Below the pieces are notes generated by a model that was not told where the DNA came from, made no database searches, and worked only from the letters and a program-made list of their open reading frames with translations. From NCBI RefSeq assembly GCF_000020725.1, contig NC_011146.1, forward strand, positions 3,657,501 to 3,721,500: a stretch of 64,000 bases of DNA, in the 5' to 3' direction. Numbering within the stretch: position 1 is the first letter of the stretch; the number at the start of each line of letters is the position of its first letter. A program made the position numbers and the translations under genes. Below, one piece after another: positions 27,881-36,082 of the stretch. The stretch is from Citrifermentans bemidjiense Bem. Lineage in GTDB: Bacteria; Desulfobacterota; Desulfuromonadia; Geobacterales; Geobacteraceae.

Positions 27881-29119
27881 ATGATGGTGCACGGAGAAGC
27901 CTGGACCCTCAAAGAATTCTTCACCTACCCCAACGAGTACATCTACTGGACCATCCAGATCGTGATGTATCCCTTCATGACCGGCCTCGTGGCCGGGGCC
28001 TTCGTGCTCTCCTCGCTGTACCACGTCTTCGGCGTGAAACAGCTGAAAGGGATCGCGCGCTTTTCGCTGGTCTTTTCCTTCGCGCTGCTGCCGGTCGCCA
28101 TGCTACCGCTCATGCTGCACCTGCAGCAGCCGCTAAGGGGTATCGAGGTGATGCTGACGCCTCATTTCACCTCGGCCATCGCCGCCTTCGGCATCGTCTT
28201 CACCACCTACGGCATGATCGTCGCCTCCGAGCTCTGGTTCGTCTACCGCAAGCACTTCGTCGAAACAGCGCTGGCCTTGAAGGCTAAAGAGCGGCGCGGC
28301 GCGGGCGAGCAGTTCGCCTGTCTCCTTTTCTCCGCGCTCACCATGGGCGCCTACGACGTGAGCCACGAGGCGCTGGAGGCGGACGAGCGGGCGGTGAAGA
28401 AGCTTGCCGCCGCCGGGATTCCCGTCGCCTGCTTCCTGCACGGCTACGCCGGATTCATCTTCGGCTCGGTGAAGGCGAACGCCCTTTGGATGACGCCGCT
28501 CATGCCGGTCATCTTCATCTGCTCCGCGGTGGTTTCGGGGATTGCGCTCTGCATCCTGACCTACATCGTCACCATGGAGATCAGGAAGGCGCTGGCGGCC
28601 AGGCGTCCCGAACTCCCCAGCAAGGAGGAGCTGAAGAGCGCCGAGAGTCAGGTAGTGGTGATGACCTCGCGCTACCTGCTCATGTTCATGGTCGCAGCCA
28701 TCACGCTGGAGCTGCTCGACTTGGTCTTCAGGGGGTACACGGCTGTGAAATCATGGGACATCCTGAGAAGCGTCATCTACGAGCGGGATTTCGTGAACAT
28801 CTTCGTGGTGCAGTACGGGCTGGGGAACCTGGTCCCACTGGTGCTGTTCCTCGTCCCGGGGCTCACCATCCGGCGCGCCATCCTGGGGACGGCGCTGGTG
28901 CTACTCGGGGTTTTCATGATGCGCTGGAACGTGGTCATCGGCGGCCAGGCCTTCTCCTCGTCCTTCTCGGGCTTCATGCACTACACCCTGCCCATCTGGC
29001 CCGACAGCATGGAAACCTTCAAGGAAGGGCTAGGCGGCGCACTCTTGGTGGCCGTGGTCCCCTTCTGCCTGTTCTGGATCCTGAACAAGGTGATGCCCGT
29101 CTTCAAGGAGACGCACTAA
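27881..29119 (+). CDS. NrfD/PsrC-like menaquinol-oxidising membrane subunit (CbcU-like)
   Basis: A 412-residue integral membrane protein with about ten helices of the NrfD/PsrC/HybB family, which binds and oxidises or reduces menaquinol without heme. The N-terminal 'EFFTYPNEYIYWTIQIVMYP' and the first helix bundle (VAGAFVLSSLYHVFG) are typical. It completes the cytochrome/FeS/NrfD cassette. Its 3' end faces the second ehrA copy, with a C-rich palindrome (29129-29155) between them. Whether the cassette works toward acceptors or toward quinone reduction cannot be told from sequence. Confidence 0.88.
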   Translation: MMVHGEAWTLKEFFTYPNEYIYWTIQIVMYPFMTGLVAGAFVLSSLYHVFGVKQLKGIARFSLVFSFALLPVAMLPLMLHLQQPLRGIEVMLTPHFTSAIAAFGIVFTTYGMIVASELWFVYRKHFVETALALKAKERRGAGEQFACLLFSALTMGAYDVSHEALEADERAVKKLAAAGIPVACFLHGYAGFIFGSVKANALWMTPLMPVIFICSAVVSGIALCILTYIVTMEIRKALAARRPELPSKEELKSAESQVVVMTSRYLLMFMVAAITLELLDLVFRGYTAVKSWDILRSVIYERDFVNIFVVQYGLGNLVPLVLFLVPGLTIRRAILGTALVLLGVFMMRWNVVIGGQAFSSSFSGFMHYTLPIWPDSMETFKEGLGGALLVAVVPFCLFWILNKVMPVFKETH

Positions 29120-29125
29120 TTGGAG

Positions 29126-29229
29126 AAGAGTCCCCCCCTCCCGCAAGGGGAGGGGAACCTGGAGCGGCTCTCCCTGATATTTTCCGATGAACCTTTGCGA
29201 AGGGGGGACAGGGGGGATTCCCCTCACTC
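29126..29229. repeat. C-rich palindrome between convergent genes
   Basis: CCCCTCCCGCAAGGGGAGGGG forms a hairpin at about 29132-29155, and the segment ends in a run of G blocks (GAAGGGGGGACAGGGGGGA). It looks like an eroded relative of the elements at 22.8 and 51.7 kb and may end transcription from both sides. Confidence 0.5.
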
Positions 29230-31230
29230 CTAGCGGCTGGTGAGCGCCAGAAGCACCACGAGGGTGATGAAGGTGTAGAAAATGTAGATGTTCAGCTTGC
29301 CGTGCTGCAGCCTGCGGACCGGCAGCGCCTTTTCGAACAGGTATTCCAGGAAGGGGAGATAGATCCGCTCCAGCACGGTCTCAGGGACGTGGCTTGCAAA
29401 CCGGGCCCGCTCGGGAAAGAGCCCCGTCACCTCCTCCCGGTGCACCTCGGGGCGCAGCACGATCTTGAACCAGCTCACCAAGGTCGCGCCGAAGGAGCTC
29501 GCGGTGTATTGCATGGCGCTCGTGGGTCTCAGGTAGCCGCAGCCCCAGGTGGGGCCTGAGCCGACCGGGAGCCTCGTTGCGCGCCGCTGCAGCAGATACG
29601 CCGCCAGCAGCGCGGCCGTGATAAGCCCTGCGGCCAGCGCCGAGACCCAGGTAAACGGGACCAGGTTCTCGATCCATTCCCCGGAGAGGGAGGAGCGGTA
29701 GACCGAGAGCGCGTTGTTGAGCGGCTTGGCTAAAAGTCCCGGCGCGACCCCTATCAAGGTGCAGCAAAGAGCCAACACCCCCATCGGCGCCAACATCCCC
29801 CCGGGCGCCTCGTGTCCCCCCGCATGCTCTTCGGAGCGGGGCGCCCCCAGAAAAGCAATCCCGAACACCTTGACGAAGCAGGCCACGGCCAGCCCCCCCA
29901 CCAGCGCCAGCACGGGGGCGGTAAGCGCAGGGAACATCCCCGACAGCCCCCCCGTGGAACTGATGGCGGTAAAGGAGCCCAGGTAGATCATCAGCTCGCT
30001 CACGAAGCCGTTCAACGGGGGGAGCCCGCAGATGGCGACGGCGCCTGCCAGGAAGAAGAGCGCGGTGTACGGGAGGCGGCGCGCCACCCCGCCCATGAGG
30101 TCGATTTCCCTGGTGCCGGTGGCGTGGATGACCGAACCGGCGGAAAGAAAGAGCAGCGCCTTGAAAAGAGCGTGGTTCACCACGTGCAGCAGCGCCCCCG
30201 CCACCCCCAGCGCCGTCAGCGCCGGGTTCCCCTGACTCTCCCCTATGAGCGCGATGCCGATCCCCATCATGATGATGCCGATGTTCTCGATGCTGTGATA
30301 GGCCAGGAGCCTCTTGATGTCGTGCTGCGCTATGGCGAAGGCCACCCCGAGGACGCCGGAGACAAGCCCCAGGACCAGCACGGTCCCCCCCCACCAAAGG
30401 GGGGGATCGGAAAAGGCGGAAAAGACGCGCATCATGCCGTAAATGCCGGTCTTCAAGACGATGCCGGAGAGGATGGCGGAGATGTGGCTGGGGGCGTTCG
30501 CGTGCGCCGAAGGGAGCCAGATGTGCAGCGGCATGCAGCCGGCCTTCAGGCCGAACCCCAGGATGGCGGTGAGAAAGATGGCGGCGGCGGGCCCCGTCTG
30601 CGCCGAAAGCGTGCCGGCCGCGGGGAAAAGCCATTCCCCGGTTTCCCCCTTGAGCAGCGAGAACATGGCGAAGAGCGCCAGCGCGCCCAGGTGCGCCGTG
30701 ATGAGGTAGAGGGTCCCCGCCTCCCGCACCTGGGGCTTTTCATCCTCGGTGGTGAGGGCGAAGTAGGCCGCGAAGGCCATCACCTCCCAGGCGAGCAGGA
30801 AGAGAATCGTGCTCTTCGCGATCAACAGCGTGGTGAGGGACGCCGCCAAAAGCCCCAGGAAAAAAGTGAGCTTGCCGCAGTTGCCGGCATGAAGAGCGGC
30901 GGGCCAATAGGCTACGCCGTAGAGCGCCGCGCAGCCGGTCACGATGAACATCGGAAGCAGGAAGAACCCGGAAAGGGGGTCCACCCCTGCCTCGAAGGGG
31001 CCGAAGGGGAGGCCGGAAGCGATGGTGACTGTGGCGATGGAGGGGGAAAGAAGAGCTATCAGGGCGCCGGAGAGGCCGGCCAGGGAAGCTGCGGCGAGAA
31101 GTGCTGCGGATAGGCGCTGTGCTTGGGCTGAGCCGCGCCGGAAAAGAAGGGGGAGGCCGGAGAGCGCCTGGCAGGCGACGGCGAGCAACAACAGGTAGAT
31201 ACAGGTCGCAGGCTCGCCGGAAAAGATCAT
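29230..31230 (-). CDS. ehrA: Ehr complex antiporter-like subunit A, copy 2 (HyfB/NuoL type)
   Basis: A 666-residue paralogue of the protein at 24231-26210. The two share long near-identical stretches such as MPLHIWLPSAHANAPSH and DIKRLLAYxSIENxGII, the HyfB-type end GCGYLRPTSAMQYTASSF and the closing RRLQHGKLNIYIFY. About 15 helices are expected. I use ATG 31230; the frame is open to 31917 but that part overlaps the upstream regulator gene in another frame. It is coupled to the HTH-PTS gene with a 2-bp gap. If both copies join one complex it would have three antiporter-like channels with EhrD. Confidence 0.88.
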   Translation of the reverse strand: MIFSGEPATCIYLLLLAVACQALSGLPLLFRRGSAQAQRLSAALLAAASLAGLSGALIALLSPSIATVTIASGLPFGPFEAGVDPLSGFFLLPMFIVTGCAALYGVAYWPAALHAGNCGKLTFFLGLLAASLTTLLIAKSTILFLLAWEVMAFAAYFALTTEDEKPQVREAGTLYLITAHLGALALFAMFSLLKGETGEWLFPAAGTLSAQTGPAAAIFLTAILGFGLKAGCMPLHIWLPSAHANAPSHISAILSGIVLKTGIYGMMRVFSAFSDPPLWWGGTVLVLGLVSGVLGVAFAIAQHDIKRLLAYHSIENIGIIMMGIGIALIGESQGNPALTALGVAGALLHVVNHALFKALLFLSAGSVIHATGTREIDLMGGVARRLPYTALFFLAGAVAICGLPPLNGFVSELMIYLGSFTAISSTGGLSGMFPALTAPVLALVGGLAVACFVKVFGIAFLGAPRSEEHAGGHEAPGGMLAPMGVLALCCTLIGVAPGLLAKPLNNALSVYRSSLSGEWIENLVPFTWVSALAAGLITAALLAAYLLQRRATRLPVGSGPTWGCGYLRPTSAMQYTASSFGATLVSWFKIVLRPEVHREEVTGLFPERARFASHVPETVLERIYLPFLEYLFEKALPVRRLQHGKLNIYIFYTFITLVVLLALTSR

Positions 31231-31232
31231 GA

Positions 31233-31910
31233 TCAGCTCCTTTTGCCGCGCTCGAAGCGCCGGGCGGCTTCCAGAATGGCCGCGGGGTCGCAGGCGTGGT
31301 TCAAAGTCGCCCTGAATTCGGCATCGTGCAGGGCGTAGGCTAGCCGCGACAAAAGGTGCAGGTGCACCTTCACGGTCGGACTGGTCAGCATGAAGAGAAT
31401 CCTGACCGGCTCGCCGTCGAGAGCGCCGAAATCCACGGCATGCTCCAGGAAACAGAGCGAGATGGCGGGGACCGGCTTGTCCTGCAAGAGGATCGGGTTG
31501 CGGACGTGGGGGATGGCGATCCCGTCCCCGATGGCGGTGGTCCCCAAGGCCTCGCGCGCCAGAAGCACCTGGAGCAGGAACTCCGGGTCCATCCTGGGAG
31601 GGAGCTTCATCAGGCTCACCACGTTTCTCAGCACGGAAAGCTTTTCGTCCCCGGGAACCCCGCAGTGCACCCCGCCCGCCTCCAGTGCCTGGCTCAGGGT
31701 CGGCAACACGACATCCGCCTGCGCCGCCTCGAACAGTTCGGGCGGTACCTTGATGCTGTGGTCGGTCGCCCATTCCAGGAGATCGACGCGGTTGATCCGG
31801 TAACTCCCCTGCACCATGGTGGCCGGCAGCTTTTCCTTCTTGATCCACTTGGCCACCACGCTCTCGTCCACCTTGAGCAGCGTGGCCACTTCCGACGCCT
31901 TCATCAACAT
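31233..31910 (-). CDS. HTH-domain PTS IIA-Ntr-like protein
   Basis: A 225-residue two-domain protein. The N-terminus (about 1-55) is an excisionase/MerR-like DNA-binding domain (KASEVATLLKVDESVVAKWI, then YRINRVDLLEW). The C-terminal 150 residues are a PTS EIIA domain of the PtsN (nitrogen) type with the phospho-accepting His135 in GIAIPHVRNP. No sugar permease is nearby, so the role is regulatory. By analogy with PtsN it may sense PEP-linked phosphate flow, and the link to ehrA suggests it controls the Ehr transporter-like complex. That link is inference from operon structure. The ATG at 31910 has GGAG upstream. Confidence 0.85.
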   Translation of the reverse strand: MLMKASEVATLLKVDESVVAKWIKKEKLPATMVQGSYRINRVDLLEWATDHSIKVPPELFEAAQADVVLPTLSQALEAGGVHCGVPGDEKLSVLRNVVSLMKLPPRMDPEFLLQVLLAREALGTTAIGDGIAIPHVRNPILLQDKPVPAISLCFLEHAVDFGALDGEPVRILFMLTSPTVKVHLHLLSRLAYALHDAEFRATLNHACDPAAILEAARRFERGKRS

Positions 31911-32032
31911 CTGTCACTCCACGTGTAGGGGCTGGGAAAAATTTATAACACCCTTAGCGGCAAGACACAAGGTCGTTAATGTAGAAAAGCGCCTGTGTTA
32001 CTGGCGGGTTGCCGGATCGCTCGTCTAATAAA

Positions 32033-32077
32033 AAGGGGACAGGCTACTTTTTTATTAGAAAAGTAGCCTGTCCCCTT
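32033..32077. repeat. Dispersed palindrome GGGGACAGGCTACTTTT, copy 1
   Basis: Two 19-bp arms (AAGGGGACAGGCTACTTTT and its complement) surround a 7-bp centre. Two further copies with nearly the same arms are at 34996-35037 and 59656-59697. It lies beyond the imcH terminator, where its A/T-flanked stem could serve as a second terminator. Confidence 0.9.
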
Positions 32078-32081
32078 CCAT

Positions 32082-32116
32082 AAAAAAAGCCCCCGGATCG
32101 CTCCGGGGGCTTTTTT
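32082..32116. terminator. Bidirectional terminator downstream of imcH
   Basis: GCCCCCGGA and TCCGGGGGC form a stem over a short loop, with seven A before and six T after it. It can end the imcH transcript on the minus strand 19 bp after the stop codon. Confidence 0.92.
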
Positions 32117-32134
32117 GGCTTTTCTGCCAAGATG

Positions 32135-33658
32135 CTAGTGCTTCGCGTGCTGCTCGCCGCCGGGGACGTCCTCCCCGCCGGCTGCATGGCAGTCGCTGCA
32201 GTTGGCCTTGAAGAGCTCGTCGCCGATGTCGACCGGGTGCACGAACTCCTTCACCTGCTTGCCGGCCGGGATGTTCTCCTGCTTCTGGCTCAGCACCGTA
32301 TGGCACATGTTGCAGTCCTTGGAGATGACCTTGCCCGCCGCGGTCTTGTGTTTGCCGTCATGGCAGCGGAAGCAGCCCGGGGTGTAGAAGTGCCCGATAT
32401 GGTTCGGATAGGTGTTCCAGGAGACCTTCATGCTCGGGAAGAAGTTCCTGTTGTAGATGTCCTGAACCACGACGACCGCGTGGTCGATCTCCTTCTGCTT
32501 GCCCTTGGAGACCGCCGGATAGTTCTTGGCATAGTACTCCGGCAGCTCCTTCGCGATGGTGGCCTTGGCCTCTTCCTTTTTGGCGTAAGGCCTGGTGAGG
32601 ATCTCCACCGCGACCTTCTTCAGGTACGGCAGGCTCCCGTCGATCCTTCTGGCCGCGAAAGCCTCGTCCATCTCGATGCCGGGGGCGCGGTAGATGTGGG
32701 CCGGGCGGTTGTGGCAATCGAGGCAGTCCATGACGCGTTTCTGGGACTTGGCCACCTCTTCCTTGCTCAGGGGCTTTTCGCTATCCATGTACTCGGTGAT
32801 CGTGCCGTCCTTCTCCTTGACCGCGATGTACGGGATGTTCAGGCGCTGCCTGTCGGTGGCGATGTAGGTAACCTCCTGGCCGATGTGCCAGTGGATTCCC
32901 TTGGCATGCTCGCTCTTGGGCGTACCGCCGATGTTGATCAGCATGTTGATCTCGCGCGGGGAGTTCTCCTCGTTGGGCGCGTAGTGGTAGAACACCTTCT
33001 GGCGGCCGGCGTAGAACTTCTCGGGCCAGTGGCAGTGCTCGCAGGTGTCGCGAGCCGGGCGGAGGTTGTCGATCGGGGTGCCGATGGTTTCCGGGTAGGT
33101 CTTGAAGAGGACCGCATAGAGCTGCCTCATGCCGGAGATCTTAGCCTTGACGTACCAGGCAGCACCGGGGCCTACGTGGCACTCTACGCATTTAACCTTG
33201 GCGTGCGGGGAGTTGCTCCAGGCGACGTGCTCGGGCTCCATGACCACGTGGCAAAGCTCGCCGCAGAAGGTGGTCGATTCGGTGAACTCGTACCCTTTGA
33301 GCGAGGCGACCGAGACGATGAGCACGAAGATGATGCTGGCGATTACGAAGAAGAGGAACATGTGCCGCTTGTGCGGCTCGTTGAAATCGACCGTGGGGAA
33401 GGGGTGGATCTCCGCCTCTGGGTGCCTGCGCCTCTTCTCCCGCACCAGGTAGGCGCCGAGCGGAACCAGGATAAGGCCCACGATGAGCATCCCCGGGAAG
33501 AGGAAGTAGGTCATCAGTCCGAGGTAAGGTTTCTCCACGCCGGTGATCCCCTCGTACGAGAGGAAACCGATGATGAGACCGGTCGCGGTGACGGCCAGTA
33601 TCATGCCAACCAAGCTGATCAAGTTCCAGGCGTAGCCGGCATATTTCTTTAGTGCCAT
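32135..33658 (-). CDS. imcH: Heptaheme inner-membrane cytochrome ImcH (NapC/NirT type)
   Basis: A 507-residue cytochrome with three membrane helices (about 10-33, 50-72, 98-120). The periplasmic domain has seven heme c sites: one CX3CH (C132-H137, as in NapC) and six CxxCH at 157, 206, 312, 429, 449 and 487. Size, topology and heme count match ImcH of Geobacter sulfurreducens. There it is needed to pass electrons from menaquinol to the periplasm when acceptors of higher redox potential are used. It is monocistronic with its own strong promoter, AAGGAG before the ATG, and a terminator. A general NapC-type role is the alternative. Confidence 0.88.
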   Translation of the reverse strand: MALKKYAGYAWNLISLVGMILAVTATGLIIGFLSYEGITGVEKPYLGLMTYFLFPGMLIVGLILVPLGAYLVREKRRRHPEAEIHPFPTVDFNEPHKRHMFLFFVIASIIFVLIVSVASLKGYEFTESTTFCGELCHVVMEPEHVAWSNSPHAKVKCVECHVGPGAAWYVKAKISGMRQLYAVLFKTYPETIGTPIDNLRPARDTCEHCHWPEKFYAGRQKVFYHYAPNEENSPREINMLINIGGTPKSEHAKGIHWHIGQEVTYIATDRQRLNIPYIAVKEKDGTITEYMDSEKPLSKEEVAKSQKRVMDCLDCHNRPAHIYRAPGIEMDEAFAARRIDGSLPYLKKVAVEILTRPYAKKEEAKATIAKELPEYYAKNYPAVSKGKQKEIDHAVVVVQDIYNRNFFPSMKVSWNTYPNHIGHFYTPGCFRCHDGKHKTAAGKVISKDCNMCHTVLSQKQENIPAGKQVKEFVHPVDIGDELFKANCSDCHAAGGEDVPGGEQHAKH

Positions 33659-33741
33659 GTTCTCTTCTCCTTGCCGTTTCTTATGGTGTCAGCCATTTAG
33701 CGAAAAAGTGCCGTGATATGGCGTAACGATAATAGCGGAGC

Positions 33742-33770
33742 ACATTACACGCGGATATGATCTTTGTCAA
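33742..33770 (-). promoter_or_regulatory. Sigma-70 type promoter of imcH
   Basis: On the minus strand TTGACA (33765-33770) and TAATGT (33742-33747) are 17 bp apart, and an AT-rich stretch with eight T lies directly upstream. Transcription would begin near 33735, giving a leader of about 77 nt. The remaining intergenic part to 33972 shows no other clear signal. Confidence 0.7.
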
Positions 33771-33972
33771 AAAAAAGAAATTTAATATATAAAACAATTG
33801 TCTGCTGAAAAACCACAATGTTTACTAGGGAATGGCGTATATGTACGAGAACAGTGCTGGTTTGCATAAACAGCGTTATATTACTGTAGAAACAGTGGCG
33901 GCACGACTATTTCGGGCTGACAAGGGTGAGGTACCCGCAAAATGACGCGGTATTCGCCCCGCGTAAGCCGGG

Positions 33973-34865
33973 CTACTCGTAGCCGAACTCCTTAAGCATG
34001 CGGCTATTGTCGCTCCACTCGCCGCTAACCCGCACGAAGAGCTCAAGGAACACCTTGGTGTCGAGCAGACGCTCGATCTCCTGCCTGGACTGGGTGCCGA
34101 TTCGTTTCAGCATTTCGCCTTTCTTGCCGATGATGATCCCCTTTTGCGAGTCCCGCTCCACGTTGATGGTGGCGGAGATGGCGACCACGCCGTTTTCACG
34201 CTCCTTGAAGCTGTCCACCACTACGGCGGTGGAATAGGGGACCTCGTCGTGGGTGAGCCGGAAGATCTTCTCGCGCACGATCTCGGCGACGATGAAGCGC
34301 TCCGGGACGTCGGTCAGGATGTCGTCCGGAAAATAGCAGGGTCCCTCCGGGAGCAGGCCGTGCACCAGTTGCACCAGCTGCTCCACTCCGTCTCCGGTAC
34401 CAGCGGAAACCGGGATAATCTCCTTGAAAGGATAGGTATCGCCGTAGCAGGACATCCGCTCCAGCAGCTCCCCCTTGGGGACGAGGTCGATCTTGTTCAT
34501 GACCAGGATCACCGGGGCGTCGACCCCCGAGAGCACCTCCTTGATCATGCCCGCTTCCTTTTCCGGATCTACGGCGCCGTCCACGAGGAACAGGATCAGG
34601 TCCACCCCCTGCACCGAGGAGAGGGCCTCGTCGACCATGAACTTGTTCAGGCGGCTTTTGGCGCGATGGATGCCCGGGGTGTCGATGAAGACGATCTGCC
34701 CCCCGGCACGTTGTGGATCCCCTTGATGCGGTTCCTGGTGGTCTGCGGTTTGTCCGAGGTGATCATCAGCTTTTCACCCAGGATCCGGTTTAAAAGTGTG
34801 GATTTACCTACATTGGGACGCCCCACGATGGAGACGAACCCGGAACGGAACTTCTTTTCTGACAT
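33973..34865 (-). pseudogene. era: GTPase Era, interrupted by a single-base frameshift
   Basis: Era binds 16S rRNA and assists 30S assembly. The N-terminal part (start ATG 34865, AGGAGG upstream) has the P-loop GRPNVGKST and the switch TTRNRIKG. The C-terminal part has the G4 motif NKID, the KH domain ([15 protein letters not shown]) and the normal end. The frame breaks at a run of six C (34699-34704; six G in the coding sense). One extra G would restore [12 protein letters not shown] and join both parts into a full-length protein of about 297 residues. Because Era is normally essential, a sequencing or assembly error in the homopolymer is the simplest explanation. A real mutation or slippage is possible. 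It follows rnc and a radical SAM gene. Confidence 0.88.
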
Positions 34866-34995
34866 TTCCATGCCTCCTGGCTCTATTGCAACTATTCGAA
34901 GCGGTACAAGATACGGGAAAAGGTGCTGGAAGGAAAGCGTTCTTTGCACGGCAGGTCTGGGTTCAGACACAAGGGGAGAGTATACGAAGAAAAAA

Positions 34996-35037
34996 GGGGA
35001 CAGGCTACTTTTTCAAATCAAAAAGTAGCCTGTCCCC
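34996..35037. repeat. Dispersed palindrome GGGGACAGGCTACTTTTT, copy 2
   Basis: Two perfect 18-bp arms around a 6-bp centre (CAAATC). It starts 17 bp after the radical SAM gene stop and, read on the minus strand, is followed by a T run, so it probably acts as a terminator between that gene and era. Confidence 0.9.
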
Positions 35038-35053
35038 CTTTTTCTCTTTTGTG

Positions 35054-36082
35054 TCACAAGCCCGCACTCATGGCCCCGCCGTCCCACTCCACCGATACTG
35101 TGTGCGGCGCAAGGGAAGGGTCCTCGCGCACGGCGACGACATCTGTCTGGAACAGGCGCCGTATCCGGGAAAGGTTCTCCCGTTTCTGCCCCACCAGGTC
35201 CGATGTCTTCCCCTTAGGCACCACGAAGCTGACCCGGCTACCGCGGGGAAGGGCCGACAGTAGCCGGCTCATCTGGTCGAAGCAGAGCTCGCTTTCCACC
35301 AGCTGGCGAAACGCCGGGTGATAAGGGCCGGCCAGAACCACTCCCGGCGCCTCCAGTTCGGCCGTAGGCTGCAGTCCCATGCGTATTACCGGGATACTCT
35401 CCCGGTTCGCCGCCACGAGCATCTCCTTGCAGAGGCTGACGGCATCCTGCAGGGAGAGGGGGTGATAGCTTCCGGCTTCGTACATGCGGGAAAGCTCGGT
35501 CCCGGAGATGACCAGCGTGGGATAGATGCGCAAAAAGGAGGGGGAAAGCGCCAGCACGCGTGAGAGGGAATTCAGCGAGCGGGCGGGGGAGTCACCGGGG
35601 AGCCCGGGCATGAGCTGGATGCCGACCTCGATGTCCGCTTCCTTAAGTGCTGCCACCGCGGATTCGACGCTAGCTGCATCATGGCCGCGCCCGGAGAGCC
35701 TCAGCACCTCGGCGTCCATGGACTGCACCCCCAGTTCGACAGTAGCGACGCCGAAGCTTTTCAAAAAGGAGGCGGTATCGGCATCTACCGAGTCGGGCCG
35801 GGTGGAGACCCGCAACGACTTCAGCGCGCCTTGAGCCAGAAGCGGCTGCAGCGGGGAGAGGAGCCGCTCCTGGTCGGCGCGGGGAAGGGCGGTAAAGGTC
35901 CCGCCGTAGAAGGCGGCCTCCAGGTCCCTGCCGCGCGCCTTTTCCGCGTACTGCGCGACCCGCGCCAAGAGTTCGGCCGGCGCCGGAAGCCCACCCGAGG
36001 CGCCCGCCACCTTTTCCTGGTCGCAGAAGACGCAGCGGTGCGGACAGCCCAGGTGCGGGATGAAGAAGGGGACGACGCTCAC
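35054..36082 (-). CDS. Radical SAM protein, Elp3-like
   Basis: A 342-residue protein whose radical SAM cluster motif is C-x3-C-x2-C near the N-terminus (GCPHRCVFCDQ). AFYGGTFTALP and VELGVQSMD follow, the latter typical of the Elp3/coproporphyrinogen-oxidase-like MiaB-type barrels. It lacks the acetyltransferase domain of Elp3, so the reaction is unknown; a tRNA or protein modification is plausible. It overlaps rnc by 4 bp. The order rnc - radical SAM - era suggests a role in RNA processing or ribosome maturation, which is inference from context. Confidence 0.82.
   Translation of the reverse strand: MSVVPFFIPHLGCPHRCVFCDQEKVAGASGGLPAPAELLARVAQYAEKARGRDLEAAFYGGTFTALPRADQERLLSPLQPLLAQGALKSLRVSTRPDSVDADTASFLKSFGVATVELGVQSMDAEVLRLSGRGHDAASVESAVAALKEADIEVGIQLMPGLPGDSPARSLNSLSRVLALSPSFLRIYPTLVISGTELSRMYEAGSYHPLSLQDAVSLCKEMLVAANRESIPVIRMGLQPTAELEAPGVVLAGPYHPAFRQLVESELCFDQMSRLLSALPRGSRVSFVVPKGKTSDLVGQKRENLSRIRRLFQTDVVAVREDPSLAPHTVSVEWDGGAMSAGL

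Noticed and set aside
32132-33652. A 506-codon open frame opposite imcH
   Set aside because: Exact antisense of a seven-heme cytochrome gene; repeated Val-Asp patterns come from the reverse complement of conserved codons.
33973-34865. Two separate genes, a P-loop protein and a KH-domain protein
   Set aside because: The two parts are the two halves of Era. A single base in a C6 run restores one frame.
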